From CBDESM01 sp965242485 (GTDB lineage: Bacteria > Chloroflexota > Dehalococcoidia > Bin125): DNA of 64,000 nucleotides. The stretch is from the NCBI GenBank assembly GCA_965242485.1, contig CBDESM010000003.1, positions 1,674,001 to 1,738,000 on the forward strand. The letters are read 5' to 3'. The translations under genes and the position numbers were made by a program. Below the pieces are notes generated by a model. The model searched no databases. It saw only the letters and a list, made by a program, of their open reading frames with translations, and had not been told where the DNA came from. Within the stretch, counting starts at the first letter, position 1; every line of letters starts with the position of its first letter. This document shows positions 54,178-63,518 of the stretch, one piece after another.

Positions 54178-54178
54178 A

Positions 54179-55546
54179 TCAGCTCTGCGGGTTGCCGGCG
54201 GGGTAGAAGGCCGCGCCGGTCTTGTCGAGGTCGACCTTGACGATGTGCCTGGAGCGGGAGCCGTCGGGCAGCATCGCCTCGATCACGATATCGCCGCGGT
54301 TGGGTCCTTCGGGCTGCCCTTCGGCGGCGGTGCGGAAGGCGAGGCGGGAGCTGCGGAGCCCGGGCGGGGCGGTCCAGTTGGAGTCCCTTCCCAGCGCGGC
54401 GCCGGCGTGCAGCTCGAAGCGGAGCCAGGAGGGCGAGTCGACGATCCGCCAGGGCAGGAGGCCGGTGCCGGAGTTGCTGATCAGGAACGTGCCTTGGCGC
54501 GAAGCGCCGCTGAGCGAGCTGAGCTGGACCGAGTCGGCGCTGACGCTGAGGACGGGATCGCCGAGCACGCGGGCGCGGGCCGCCTCGGTGTCGCGCAAGA
54601 CGTGCGCGGCGTCGGTGTAGGGCAGCGCGCCGTCGGGCAGCTGGAAGGCCATCGCCGAAAACGCGCCCGCGCTGCCGGAGTCGTAGGAGCTGCGGATTTC
54701 GGTCCAGCCGGAGAGGAACAGGTTCTGGTCGAGCGGCCCGCCCGGGTAGGAGAGTGCGCCCCAATCGGGCAGCCGGACCGGGAACGGCTCCCAGAGCTGC
54801 CGGCCGTCGCGGCTCGGCGGGTGGGCGATGCAGCCGAGCACCCGTTCCTGGTAGGGGTAGCCGGTGCGGCGCTCGTCGCAGCGGTAGGGCGAGCGGAACA
54901 GATCGGCGCTGGGGCCGTTGGGATGGTTGGAAAGGGCCCAGCCGTTGTAGGCCCAGATCGCGTAGTACCAGGACTCGATGAAGCGCGGGTCTCCGAGTCC
55001 GATTTGCGGGAAGAGCGAGTCGTTCCACTTTTCGGCGAGGATGTGGGCGCCGGCGGCGATGTTGTAGGCGTAGTGGGAGCCGACCAGTGCCTCCCACGCG
55101 GTCGGCGGCTCGGCGTCGTTGACGTAGCCCGTGGTGATCTGCATGATCCCGTAGCCGCAGTCGGATGAGACGAGGGTGGGCCCGGAATTGCCGTAGTCGG
55201 TGGCGTTGGCAGTTTGGGTGAGCTTGCTTTCGTCCCAGGCGATTCCGAAGAGGATGTGGGCGGGGATGACGGCGTCGGGATCCGGCCGGCGGTCGCGGCC
55301 GATCTCGAGCGCGGGGACGTGGAAATCCGGGTCGTCCGGCAGCAGCTCGTCGGCGGCGGCGAGGGAGATCGCCTCGCGGAAGAGCGGGCGGGTGCTGTTG
55401 TCTTCCCAGGTTTGGAACTTGTAGGGCTGGCCGCCGCCGGTGCGGGTGCAGACCGTCTGGGAATCGGCGGCGGGAGAGCCCAAAAGGGCGAATGCGACCG
55501 CGAGCAGCAACGCGGTAAAGAGAGCGGCGGTTGAGCGGCGCGGCAT
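54179..55546 (-). CDS. secreted lytic transglycosylase-like protein
   Basis: This 455-aa protein has a signal peptide (STAALFTALLLAVAFALLGSPAADSQ) and an SLT-type domain at about 95-230: the catalytic Glu106 in GIAWDESKL, GYGIMQITTGY (131-141) and YNIAAGAHILAEKWN. It should cut the peptidoglycan glycan strand outside the membrane. A C-terminal Ig-like domain (about 310-420) follows and may bind the wall. The ATG at 55546 shares one base with the stop of the lipoprotein gene upstream. Confidence 0.85.
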   Translation of the reverse strand: MPRRSTAALFTALLLAVAFALLGSPAADSQTVCTRTGGGQPYKFQTWEDNSTRPLFREAISLAAADELLPDDPDFHVPALEIGRDRRPDPDAVIPAHILFGIAWDESKLTQTANATDYGNSGPTLVSSDCGYGIMQITTGYVNDAEPPTAWEALVGSHYAYNIAAGAHILAEKWNDSLFPQIGLGDPRFIESWYYAIWAYNGWALSNHPNGPSADLFRSPYRCDERRTGYPYQERVLGCIAHPPSRDGRQLWEPFPVRLPDWGALSYPGGPLDQNLFLSGWTEIRSSYDSGSAGAFSAMAFQLPDGALPYTDAAHVLRDTEAARARVLGDPVLSVSADSVQLSSLSGASRQGTFLISNSGTGLLPWRIVDSPSWLRFELHAGAALGRDSNWTAPPGLRSSRLAFRTAAEGQPEGPNRGDIVIEAMLPDGSRSRHIVKVDLDKTGAAFYPAGNPQS

Positions 55547-56595
55547 CAGTTCCACCAGCCGATGATGCGGCGCGCGGGGTCCGAGGCGGTGGTGCGGGAC
55601 CCGTCCGGGTGGACGACGGCGGCGCGTTCATCGCCGGGATCGCCGGGTCCGGAGCCGGAGAGCAGGCGCACCGCCAGCCGGCCCGTGCCGGCGTCCGCGG
55701 CGAGCGGCACGGTGAATCCGTCGCTCCCCGGCCAGCGGGCCAGGGCGAGTTCGCCGTCGGACAGCCAGACCGGCATCGCGGCGCCGTCCAGCGGTTCGCC
55801 CTCGGCGATCATGCCGCCGCCATGCAGGGCCGCGCTCGCGGGCGGGCCGTCCAAAGACATGACGGCGACGGCCGGCTCGCCGCCCAGTTGGAGGCCGAAG
55901 GCGATTGCCGCGCCGTCGGGCGATACGGCCCAGTCGCGCGTGATCCTGTCGGAGAGCCGGAACGAGCGCCGGCGGACGAGCGCGTCGCCGCGGAGCTCGA
56001 ATTCGGCCAGCACGCTGCCGCCGGCCGAGAGTTCCACGGCCCAGATGCCGCCGCCGATCATCGCGACGGGATGCAGGGAGAGGCCGGGCCCGCCCGCGTG
56101 GCCGGCCCGCAGCTCGCCGGTGCGGCCGTCGAGCACGAGCAGGCGGTGGCCGGAGCCGAGTTCGGCGCGGGCGAGCAGGTGCTCGGCGTCGTCCGACCAG
56201 GCGACGCCGCCGAGCGCGTCGAGCCGGTCGGCGATGCGGACGCGCGAACGTTCGGACAGCAGCTCGAGCGCGGCTTCCGTCCGTTCGTCGGAGCGTCCGC
56301 GCGGGAGGACGAGCAGCGCGACCGCGCCGCCATCGGGCCGCACGCGCCCGGTCGGGGGCCAGCCGGCGGCGTGCTCGATCACGGCGAGGCGCTCGCCGGG
56401 TGCGCCGGGATCGAGCGGGTCGGCGAGGTTGAGCGCGGTGCGGTCGACGGCGTAGTCGGCGACCAGCAGGCGCGCGTCTCCGGAACCGCAGGCCGCCGCC
56501 GCCCACGCCAGCAGCGCCGCCGTGGCGACGAGCGCGGCGATGCGAACGCGACGGCTGAGCGTCGCGCGCGGGCTGGTGCGGGGCTGCGCTGGCAT
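55546..56595 (-). CDS. lipoprotein with beta-propeller-like repeats
   Basis: This 349-aa protein has a lipoprotein-type signal (VRIAALVATAALLAWAAAAC with Cys as the first mature residue, then GSGDA). The mature part is beta-rich with recurring SPDG/DGG..VALL and DDAEHLLARAE segments, as in TolB-like or WD40-like propellers. The role is unknown; association with the downstream lytic transglycosylase is suggested by the one-base overlap. A TAGAGT box lies at 56621-56626. Confidence 0.7.
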   Translation of the reverse strand: MPAQPRTSPRATLSRRVRIAALVATAALLAWAAAACGSGDARLLVADYAVDRTALNLADPLDPGAPGERLAVIEHAAGWPPTGRVRPDGGAVALLVLPRGRSDERTEAALELLSERSRVRIADRLDALGGVAWSDDAEHLLARAELGSGHRLLVLDGRTGELRAGHAGGPGLSLHPVAMIGGGIWAVELSAGGSVLAEFELRGDALVRRRSFRLSDRITRDWAVSPDGAAIAFGLQLGGEPAVAVMSLDGPPASAALHGGGMIAEGEPLDGAAMPVWLSDGELALARWPGSDGFTVPLAADAGTGRLAVRLLSGSGPGDPGDERAAVVHPDGSRTTASDPARRIIGWWN

Positions 56596-56620
56596 GTCAT
56601 CGGGGCGGGCCGCCGCCGCC

Positions 56621-56626
56621 ACTCTA
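56621..56626 (-). promoter_or_regulatory. -10 box of the lipoprotein gene
   Basis: TAGAGT on the minus strand, 25 bases before the ATG at 56595, divergent from the tyrA promoter. Confidence 0.4.
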
Positions 56627-56674
56627 CCGACAGGGCCGTTGCAGTCCGCCGACGGGCGCGCGGCGGGCTGTTGG

Positions 56675-56680
56675 TAGCCT
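56675..56680 (+). promoter_or_regulatory. -10 box of tyrA
   Basis: TAGCCT lies 34 bases before the tyrA ATG (56715); GGAAGG is between them. The box is identical to those before 21096 and 49390. Confidence 0.45.
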
Positions 56681-56714
56681 GCGGATCGAGGCATTGGGCG
56701 GAAGGCAAGCGGCG

Positions 56715-57731
56715 ATGGCACGGATCGCGATTATCGGGCTCGGCTACATCGGTTCGTCGATCGGACTCGGCCTGCGCGCGGCCAAGCTGAAGAACACCGA
56801 GATCGTCGGCCACGACGATTGGCGCCGGGCGCGGACCACGGCCGAGAAGTCGGGCGCGGTCGAGAAGGCGCACGGCTCCCTGCGCGACGCGTTGAGCGGG
56901 GCCGGGCTGGTCGTCCTGGCGACTCCGCCGGCGGCCGCGGAGGAGCTGCTGCCGCAGCTCGCGCCGCATCTGGGCCGTGGCGCGGTAGTCACCGACGTCG
57001 CCTCCTCGAAGGCGCAGATCACGGAATGGGCGAGCCTGCACATGCCGCGCGAGACGACCTTCGTGGGCGGGCACCCGATGGCCGGCAAGGCGGGGGAGAG
57101 CGGCGCCGAGGCCGCGTCTGCGACCCTCTTCCAAGGCGCGAACTGGTTCCTCTGCCCCGATGGCGCGGCCAGCTCCGATGCGGTCGGATCGGTCGTGGGG
57201 ATGGTGCGCGAGCTGGGCGCGGAGCCGCACTTCCTCGGCGTCGAGGAGCACGATTACATCGTCGGCGGGGCGGCGCACCTGCCGCTGCTGCTGGCGAGCG
57301 CGCAGTTCTCGATGCTGCGCGACAGCGAGGGCTGGACGGATTTCGGTCGCGCGGCGGCGGACGTCTTCAAGACGGTGACCTCGCCGAACTCGGGCGACCC
57401 GACGCTGACGGCGGACCTCGCGGTGACCAACCGCAAGCACGTCCAGCACTGGATCGACCGCTTCATCCTCGAATTGAACCGCCTGCGCGACGTGCTGGAC
57501 GGTGATGAAGGCGAAGTCTTCGACGAGTTCGCGAAGACCCAGATCAACTACGTCAAGTTCTTGTCCGGCCAGGACCTCGACCGGGGCACGCAGGCCGCGC
57601 AGGACGTCCCGACCTCCGGCGATGCGCTGGCCACGCTGGTGATCGGGCAGCGCTTGTACGAACGGGTCAGGGAGCGGACGAAGCAGACGGAAGAGCGCGA
57701 GGCGGAGGCGCGGCTGCGCAAGTGGCGCTGA
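56715..57731 (+). CDS. tyrA: prephenate dehydrogenase
   Basis: This 338-aa enzyme oxidatively decarboxylates prephenate (or arogenate) to 4-hydroxyphenylpyruvate (or tyrosine) with NAD(P). The N-terminal Rossmann motif is IIGLGYIGSSIG (6-17), followed by DVASSKAQI, the active-site His in VGGHPMAGK and the helical dimerisation domain with GGAAHLPLLLASAQ. No chorismate mutase or ACT domain is attached. It starts a unit tyrA-aroA-gmk, with aroA 21 bases downstream. Confidence 0.92.
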   Translation: MARIAIIGLGYIGSSIGLGLRAAKLKNTEIVGHDDWRRARTTAEKSGAVEKAHGSLRDALSGAGLVVLATPPAAAEELLPQLAPHLGRGAVVTDVASSKAQITEWASLHMPRETTFVGGHPMAGKAGESGAEAASATLFQGANWFLCPDGAASSDAVGSVVGMVRELGAEPHFLGVEEHDYIVGGAAHLPLLLASAQFSMLRDSEGWTDFGRAAADVFKTVTSPNSGDPTLTADLAVTNRKHVQHWIDRFILELNRLRDVLDGDEGEVFDEFAKTQINYVKFLSGQDLDRGTQAAQDVPTSGDALATLVIGQRLYERVRERTKQTEEREAEARLRKWR

Positions 57732-57752
57732 CGGAGCGGCGGGAGATCCGGC

Positions 57753-59066
57753 GTGGCTGCTGATTTCGGAACGAGGCTGATCCGCGACGAGGGCCCGCTG
57801 CGGGGCGAGCTGCGGGTGCCGGGCGACAAGTCGATCACGCACCGCGGGCTGATCTGCAACGCGCTGGCCGGCGGCGAGGCGGAGGTGCGGAACTACCTCG
57901 ACGGGGCGGACTGCCGCAGCACGATGGCCTGCCTGCGCGGCTGGGGGGTCGATTTCGAGGAAGCCGACGGCCGGGTCGTCGTGCGCAGCCCGGGGCTGGA
58001 CGGCTTCCAGGAGCCGGGTGGCCCGCTGGATTGCGGCAACAGCGGCACGACGATGCGGTTGCTAGCCGGCGTCGCCGCCGGGCTGCCGTTCGAGACCACG
58101 CTGACGGGGGACGATTCGCTGCGGGCGCGGCCGATGGCGCGGGTGCTCGAGCCGCTGGCGTCGATGGGCGCGTCCGCAGCGGGCGCGGACGGGGGCCGCA
58201 TCGCGCCGATCTCGCTGCGCGGCCCGGAGGGCGGGCTGCGGCCGTTCGCGGGGCGCTTGCAGGTGGCGTCGGCGCAGGTGAAGAGCGCGGTGCTGCTGGC
58301 CGCGCTGCGGGCAAACGGCGCGAGCGTGATTGAAGAGCCCGGCCCCTCGCGCGATCACACCGAGCGGATGCTGGCCGCGATGGGCGCGGAGATCGAGGTC
58401 GACGGGCCGCGGATCACGGTCCGGCCCGGCGCTCCGCTGCGCCCGGTCGACGCGGACGCGCCCGGCGACGTGAGCGCGGCGGCGTTCTGGATCGCAGCGG
58501 CCGCGATCGTGCCGGGGTCGGAGATCTGCATACCCGGCACGGGGGTGAACCCGCGGCGGACGGGAGTGATCGACGTCCTGCGGGCGATGGGCGCGCGGAT
58601 CGAACTGGAGAACGAACGGGACTCCGCGGGCGAGCCCGTCGCCGACATCCGCGCGTCGGCATCCGAGCTGCACGGGACCCGGATCGACGGCGATCTGATC
58701 GTGCGCGCGCTCGACGAGCTGCCCGTGATCGCCGTCGCGGCCGCCTGCGCTTCGGGAAAGACGGAGATCCGCGACGCGGCCGAGCTGCGGGTGAAGGAAT
58801 CGGATCGGATCGCCGGCACGGCGGCGATGCTGCGGGTGCTCGGCGCCGGAGTCGGGGAACATGCCGACGGGCTGGACGTCTTCGGCGGCGGCATCCGCAG
58901 CGGCGGGCGGGTCGATTCGGGCGGCGATCACCGCATGGTGATGGCGGCCGCGGTCGCCGGCGCGGTTGCGCCGGAGCCGGTCGAGATCGGGGGAGCGGAC
59001 GCGGTCGGCATCTCGTATCCCGCGTTCTGGCGGGATTTGGACGCGGTTCGCCGTGCCGGGCCCTGA
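57753..59066 (+). CDS. aroA: 3-phosphoshikimate 1-carboxyvinyltransferase (EPSP synthase)
   Basis: This 437-aa enzyme transfers enolpyruvate from PEP to shikimate-3-phosphate in the shikimate pathway. Motifs in order are GDKSITHR (phosphate binding), GNSGTTMRLLAG, DSLRARPM.R, QVKSAVLLA and AELRVKESDRI, with SGGDHRMVMA near the end. The GTG start at 57753 follows a GGGAG. It overlaps the next gene by 14 bases, and lies 21 bases after tyrA, consistent with one transcript for aromatic amino acids. Confidence 0.95.
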   Translation: MAADFGTRLIRDEGPLRGELRVPGDKSITHRGLICNALAGGEAEVRNYLDGADCRSTMACLRGWGVDFEEADGRVVVRSPGLDGFQEPGGPLDCGNSGTTMRLLAGVAAGLPFETTLTGDDSLRARPMARVLEPLASMGASAAGADGGRIAPISLRGPEGGLRPFAGRLQVASAQVKSAVLLAALRANGASVIEEPGPSRDHTERMLAAMGAEIEVDGPRITVRPGAPLRPVDADAPGDVSAAAFWIAAAAIVPGSEICIPGTGVNPRRTGVIDVLRAMGARIELENERDSAGEPVADIRASASELHGTRIDGDLIVRALDELPVIAVAAACASGKTEIRDAAELRVKESDRIAGTAAMLRVLGAGVGEHADGLDVFGGGIRSGGRVDSGGDHRMVMAAAVAGAVAPEPVEIGGADAVGISYPAFWRDLDAVRRAGP

Positions 59067-59652
59067 GCCGCCGATCGTCGCCGTCCTTTCCGGGCCGTCG
59101 GGCGCGGGCAAGGACACGATCCTGCACGGGGCGATGGCGCTCGACCCCACGCTGGCGACCGTGGCCACGGCGAAGACGCGGCCGCCGCGCGCCGGCGAGG
59201 TCCACGGCGTGCACCACCAGTTCCTCTCCGAGGCCGAGTTCGATCAGTGGCTGGCCGACGGCAGGTTCCTCGAGCACGCGACCGTCTACGGCCACCGCAG
59301 CGGCGTCCCGCGCGAGGCGGTCGAAGAGCAGCTGCGGCGGGGCAAGTCGGTGATCATCCGCACCGACGTGCAGGGCGCGCGGACGCTGCGCGGGCGGCTG
59401 CCCGAGGCGCTGCTGGTCTTCGTGACCGTGCCGGACGCCGGCATCCTGCGCGGTCGGATGCAGCGGCGGGGCACGGACTCCGAGGCGGACATGGAACTGC
59501 GGCTGGCCGAGGCCGAGGCGGAGATGTCCGAATCGGACTGGTTCGACGAGGTGATCGTCAACGGGGACGGCCGCGAGCGCGCCGCGGCCGAGCAGCTGGT
59601 CGCCGCGATCGCCGCCGCGCGGCGCGGGAGGGCGGCGGCGGCGCGCGGCTGA
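59053..59652 (+). CDS. gmk: guanylate kinase-like protein
   Basis: This 199-aa P-loop kinase of the Gmk fold phosphorylates GMP in the usual family members. The loop reads LSGPSGAGKDTIL, with Asp after the Lys where Ser or Thr is standard. The lid and GMP-binding region (KTRPPRAGEVHGVHHQFLSEAEF) and R.RMQRRGTDSE follow. I chose the GTG at 59053, inside the aroA 3' end (14-base overlap), because the frame upstream is the aroA shadow. The Asp may alter magnesium binding, so the function is likely but not certain. Confidence 0.8.
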   Translation: MPGPEPPIVAVLSGPSGAGKDTILHGAMALDPTLATVATAKTRPPRAGEVHGVHHQFLSEAEFDQWLADGRFLEHATVYGHRSGVPREAVEEQLRRGKSVIIRTDVQGARTLRGRLPEALLVFVTVPDAGILRGRMQRRGTDSEADMELRLAEAEAEMSESDWFDEVIVNGDGRERAAAEQLVAAIAAARRGRAAAARG

Positions 59653-59690
59653 CCCTCCCGCCGACCGCCCCCGACGGCGCGGGGCGCTGC

Positions 59691-59696
59691 TAGCGT
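59691..59696 (+). promoter_or_regulatory. -10 box of the trp gene run
   Basis: TAGCGT lies about 170 bases before the trpE ATG, implying a leader of some 160 bases with a hairpin. Confidence 0.4.
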
Positions 59697-59796
59697 TAAG
59701 GGGATCAGCGCGCGGGAAGCGGAGCACGCGTGACGGAGCCAGCGATCAGCCGACGCCTGCGACCGCGCTGCCGCACTTCGGGCGGCGAGGGGGTTT

Positions 59797-59845
59797 GGCG
59801 CGCCTGACCCCAGCCGCGCCGGGCGCCCGCGAGCCGCGGCGCGCC
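59797..59845 (+). promoter_or_regulatory. GC hairpin in the trpE leader
   Basis: GGCGCGCC occurs at 59797-59804 and 59838-59845 and is self-complementary, so the two copies can close a hairpin; inner segments GCGCC and GGCGC extend it. The hairpin ends 20 bases before the trpE ATG and could attenuate or hide it. No tryptophan-rich leader peptide or T-box is visible. Confidence 0.4.
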
Positions 59846-59865
59846 GTTCCCGAAAGCCCCGAACC

Positions 59866-61356
59866 ATGCCCGCCTCCGACCGTTACACGCCCAGCCTCGA
59901 CGAATTCAAGCGGATCGCCGCGTCCGGCGAGGGCAATTTCGCGCCGGTTTACAGCGAAGTCCTGGCCGACCTCGAAACCCCCGTCTCCGCCTTCCTCAAG
60001 GTCAAGCGCGGCGACTACTCGTTCCTGCTCGAATCGGTCGAGGGCGGCGAGCGCCCCGGCCGCTTTTCCTTCATCGGCACCGAGCCCTACCGCGTCATGC
60101 GCGCGCCCGGCGGCGGCTCGCAGGACCCGCTCAAGCTGGTCGAGGCCGAGCTCGGCCGCTTCCAGCTGGTGCCCAATCCCGATCTGCCGCCCTTCTGCGG
60201 CGGCGCCGTCGGCTACCTCGCCTACGAGGCGATCCGCCATTTCGAGCCGCGCGTCCCTCCCGCCGCCCGCGACGTGCACGGCCTGCCCGAAGCGCTGTTC
60301 CAGTTCGTCGATACCGTGCTGGTCTTCGATCACCTCAAGCACGTGATCCGCGTCGTCACCCACGCCCGGCTCGACGGCGACGCCGAATCGGCCTACCGCC
60401 AGGCCCAGTTCCGGATCGACGAGATGGTCTCGCGGCTGGCCGAGGGGCAGCCGATCCCGCCGACCGACGCGCAGCGCCCGCCGGCGCACAACCCGGCCGT
60501 GCGCTCGAACATGGACCGCGAGGCCTATTTCTCCGACATCAAGCGGATCGTCGACTACATCGTCGAGGGCGACATCATCCAGTGCGTCTACTCGCAGCGC
60601 TTCTCGCGCGATACCTACGTGCATCCGTTCAACGTCTACCGCACGCTGCGGACGGTGAACCCGTCGCCGTACACCTACTACCTCGAGATGGGCGACCACC
60701 AGATCGTGGGGACGTCGCCGGAGCTGCTGGTGATCGTCGAGGACGGCAAGGTGGCCACGCATCCGATCGCGGGCACGCGGCGGCGCGGGCAGACGCCGGA
60801 GGAAGATGCGGCGCTGGAGGCTGAGCTACGCTCGGACGAGAAGGAGATCGCGGAGCACGTGATGCTGCTCGACCTCGGCCGCAACGACGTTGGCCGCGTC
60901 GCCAAGCCGGGCACGGTGCGGGTGACGCAGGAGCTCGACGTCGAGCGCTACAGCCACGTGATGCACCTCGTCTCGCACGTCGAGGCCGAGCTGGACGAGG
61001 GCCGGACCTCGTTCGACGCGGTGCGGGCGACGTTCCCGGCGGGCACGGTCTCGGGCGCGCCCAAGGTGCGCGCGATGGAGATCGTCTCGGAGCTGGAAGA
61101 GGATCAGCGCGGCCCCTACGCGGGCGCGCTGGGCTACTTCGGCTTCGGCGGCAACATGGAGACCGCGATCACGATCCGCACCATCGTCATGCAGGACGGC
61201 GTCGCTTCGGTGCAGGCGGGCGGCGGGATCGTCTTCGACAGCGTTCCGGAGTCCGAATTCGAGGAGACGGTCAACAAGGCGATGGCGATGTTCACGGCAT
61301 TGGATCTGGCCGAGCAGCGCAGCGATGCGTCGCCGGCCGCCCCGCGCGGGTACTGA
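59866..61356 (+). CDS. trpE: anthranilate synthase component I
   Basis: This 496-aa enzyme makes anthranilate from chorismate with TrpG supplying ammonia. The N-terminal feedback site is seen in YSFLLESVEGGERPGRFSF (LLES). The catalytic half includes QRFSRDTYVHPFNVYRTLRTVNPSPY, HPIAGTRRRG, HVMLLDLGRNDVGRV and SGAPKVRAMEIVSELE, ending FGFGGNMETAITIRTI. The length is normal. The downstream gene starts one base after its stop. trpG is two genes further on, not adjacent. Confidence 0.96.
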   Translation: MPASDRYTPSLDEFKRIAASGEGNFAPVYSEVLADLETPVSAFLKVKRGDYSFLLESVEGGERPGRFSFIGTEPYRVMRAPGGGSQDPLKLVEAELGRFQLVPNPDLPPFCGGAVGYLAYEAIRHFEPRVPPAARDVHGLPEALFQFVDTVLVFDHLKHVIRVVTHARLDGDAESAYRQAQFRIDEMVSRLAEGQPIPPTDAQRPPAHNPAVRSNMDREAYFSDIKRIVDYIVEGDIIQCVYSQRFSRDTYVHPFNVYRTLRTVNPSPYTYYLEMGDHQIVGTSPELLVIVEDGKVATHPIAGTRRRGQTPEEDAALEAELRSDEKEIAEHVMLLDLGRNDVGRVAKPGTVRVTQELDVERYSHVMHLVSHVEAELDEGRTSFDAVRATFPAGTVSGAPKVRAMEIVSELEEDQRGPYAGALGYFGFGGNMETAITIRTIVMQDGVASVQAGGGIVFDSVPESEFEETVNKAMAMFTALDLAEQRSDASPAAPRGY

Positions 61357-61357
61357 A

Positions 61358-62122
61358 ATGCCGGCCGCCCAGATCATCGGCTACGGCATCCGCTTCGACG
61401 AAGCGGGCCGCGTGCTGCTGCTGCGTCGCCGCGAGTCGGCGCAGCCCTGGCCCGGCCGCTGGTGGCTGCCCGGCGACGTCACGCCCGCCGATGAAGAACC
61501 CGACGACACCGTGCCCCGCGTCTTCCGCGACCTGCTGCGCCAGCGCGCGGCGACCGCGTATCTGGCGACGGTCACGGGCGAGGACCCGCAGAGCGGGCGG
61601 CACACCGTGCACAACGCCTATCTGGTGACCGAGGCGGACGCGCTCGATCCGCAGCCGGAGGACGAGGCGAACCCGTTCGACGCGATGGAGTGGCACGACG
61701 CGGAGTCGGCATTGGCCGAGCTGCCGCGCGAGCAGGCGGCGCTGCTGCGGACCGCCTTGGAACAGGCCGAGCTCGGCATCGCGCCCGGGCCGTCGCCGAC
61801 GCTGGACGAGGTGTTCGAGGAGCCGGCCGGCGCGGCGATGGAACTGCTGCAGCGGCCCGAGGGCCTCTCGCCGCGCGAGATGGCGCTGGTCGAGTACGCC
61901 TACCTGCTCGGCGCGGGCGGGCCGATCGAGGCGGTCGAAGAAGCGATGTTCGAGGTGCTCTCGGAAGGCGTGCCGAAGGGCGAGATCGAGCGGATGCGGG
62001 CCTACTTCGAGGGCCTCTACGCGCATCTGCCCAAGCCGGGCAGCGCCGCCGGAGGCGGCGGGCCGCTGCCTACAATGCCGCCGGGCGCGGAGCCCGGCGG
62101 CCCCGATGGAGGCGCGAGATGA
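61358..62122 (+). CDS. Nudix-fold protein with degenerate Nudix box
   Basis: This 254-aa protein begins with a Nudix-like fold (GYGIRFDEAGRVLLLRRRESAQPWPGRWWLPGGD-type start). The Nudix box GX5EX7REUXEEXGU is not satisfied: the helix reads GDVTPADEEPDDTVPRVFRDLLRQR, with Arg-Asp for Arg-Glu and no EExG, so metal-dependent pyrophosphatase activity is doubtful. The C-terminal half (about 140-225) is helical, with a Pro/Gly tail. It sits between trpE and the CMD gene, sharing ATGA with the latter. Confidence 0.75.
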   Translation: MPAAQIIGYGIRFDEAGRVLLLRRRESAQPWPGRWWLPGDVTPADEEPDDTVPRVFRDLLRQRAATAYLATVTGEDPQSGRHTVHNAYLVTEADALDPQPEDEANPFDAMEWHDAESALAELPREQAALLRTALEQAELGIAPGPSPTLDEVFEEPAGAAMELLQRPEGLSPREMALVEYAYLLGAGGPIEAVEEAMFEVLSEGVPKGEIERMRAYFEGLYAHLPKPGSAAGGGGPLPTMPPGAEPGGPDGGAR

Positions 62123-62909
62123 CCACGCATGCGGAGCGGCGGCAGGCCGGCACCGAGACCTTGGCGGCGATGGCGCCGCAGGGGGCGCAGGTCGCCGCGG
62201 GCGCGGAAGCGCGGCTGGGGGCGTTCGGCAGCTACATCACGGACTACGTCTTCGGCCAGATGTGGCAGGGCGAAGAACTCTCCCGCCGCGATCGCAACAT
62301 CGCCGCACTGGCGATGCTCGGCGCGCTGGAGCGGTTCGGCGCGGTGCGCTTCCATGCGAGCTTCATCGAGGCGAACGGCGTCTCCCGCGAGGAGGTCGTC
62401 GAGATCGCGCTCCAGATCGCCGCCTATTCCGGTTTCCCGGCCGGCAACGAGATGGTCAACGTCGCCACCGCCGCTTGGAGCGAGGCCGACGGCGAGCCGT
62501 ACAAGATCCCGCCCGCCGCGCATAAGGACGACGAGCAGCGGCACGCCGACGCGGTCGACGTGATGCGCACCTTGAACGGGCGCGACGAGGCGCAGGACCC
62601 CGCCGAAGCGCTGGCGGCGATGGAAGCGCGGCTGGGCCCGCTGGGCAGGCTCGCCTTCGAGTTCGCCTTCGGCGACCTCTGGTCGCGCGATCAGCTCTCG
62701 CGCCGCGACCGCTCGCTGATCGTCGTCTCGATCCTCGTCGCCCTCGCCCGGCCCGACGAGCTCCGCTTCCACATCCCCGGCGCGCTCAACCACGGCCTGA
62801 CCGAGACGGAGCTGGAAGGCGTGATGGCCACGGCCGCCCCCTACTGCGGCTTCCCCCGCGCGGTCGAGGGCATGAACGCGCTTCGCCAAGCGCTCGAGCG
62901 GAGGAACGG

Positions 62910-62913
<4 letters not shown>
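62119..62913 (+). CDS. tandem carboxymuconolactone decarboxylase-like protein
   Basis: This 264-aa protein has two CMD-like helical domains: residues about 35-125 (SRRDRNIAALAMLGALER, FHASFIEANGVSREEVVEIALQIAAYSGFPAG) and about 165-260 (SRRDRSLIVVSILVALARPDELRFHIPGALNHGLTETELEGVMATAAPYCGFPRA). Both carry the conserved SRRDR and His of the gamma-CMD family, and neither has the CxxC of AhpD. The family includes gamma-carboxymuconolactone decarboxylase, but the substrate here is unknown. It overlaps trpG (ATGA at 62910-62913). Confidence 0.85.
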
Positions 62914-63507
<594 letters not shown>

Positions 63508-63518
<11 letters not shown>

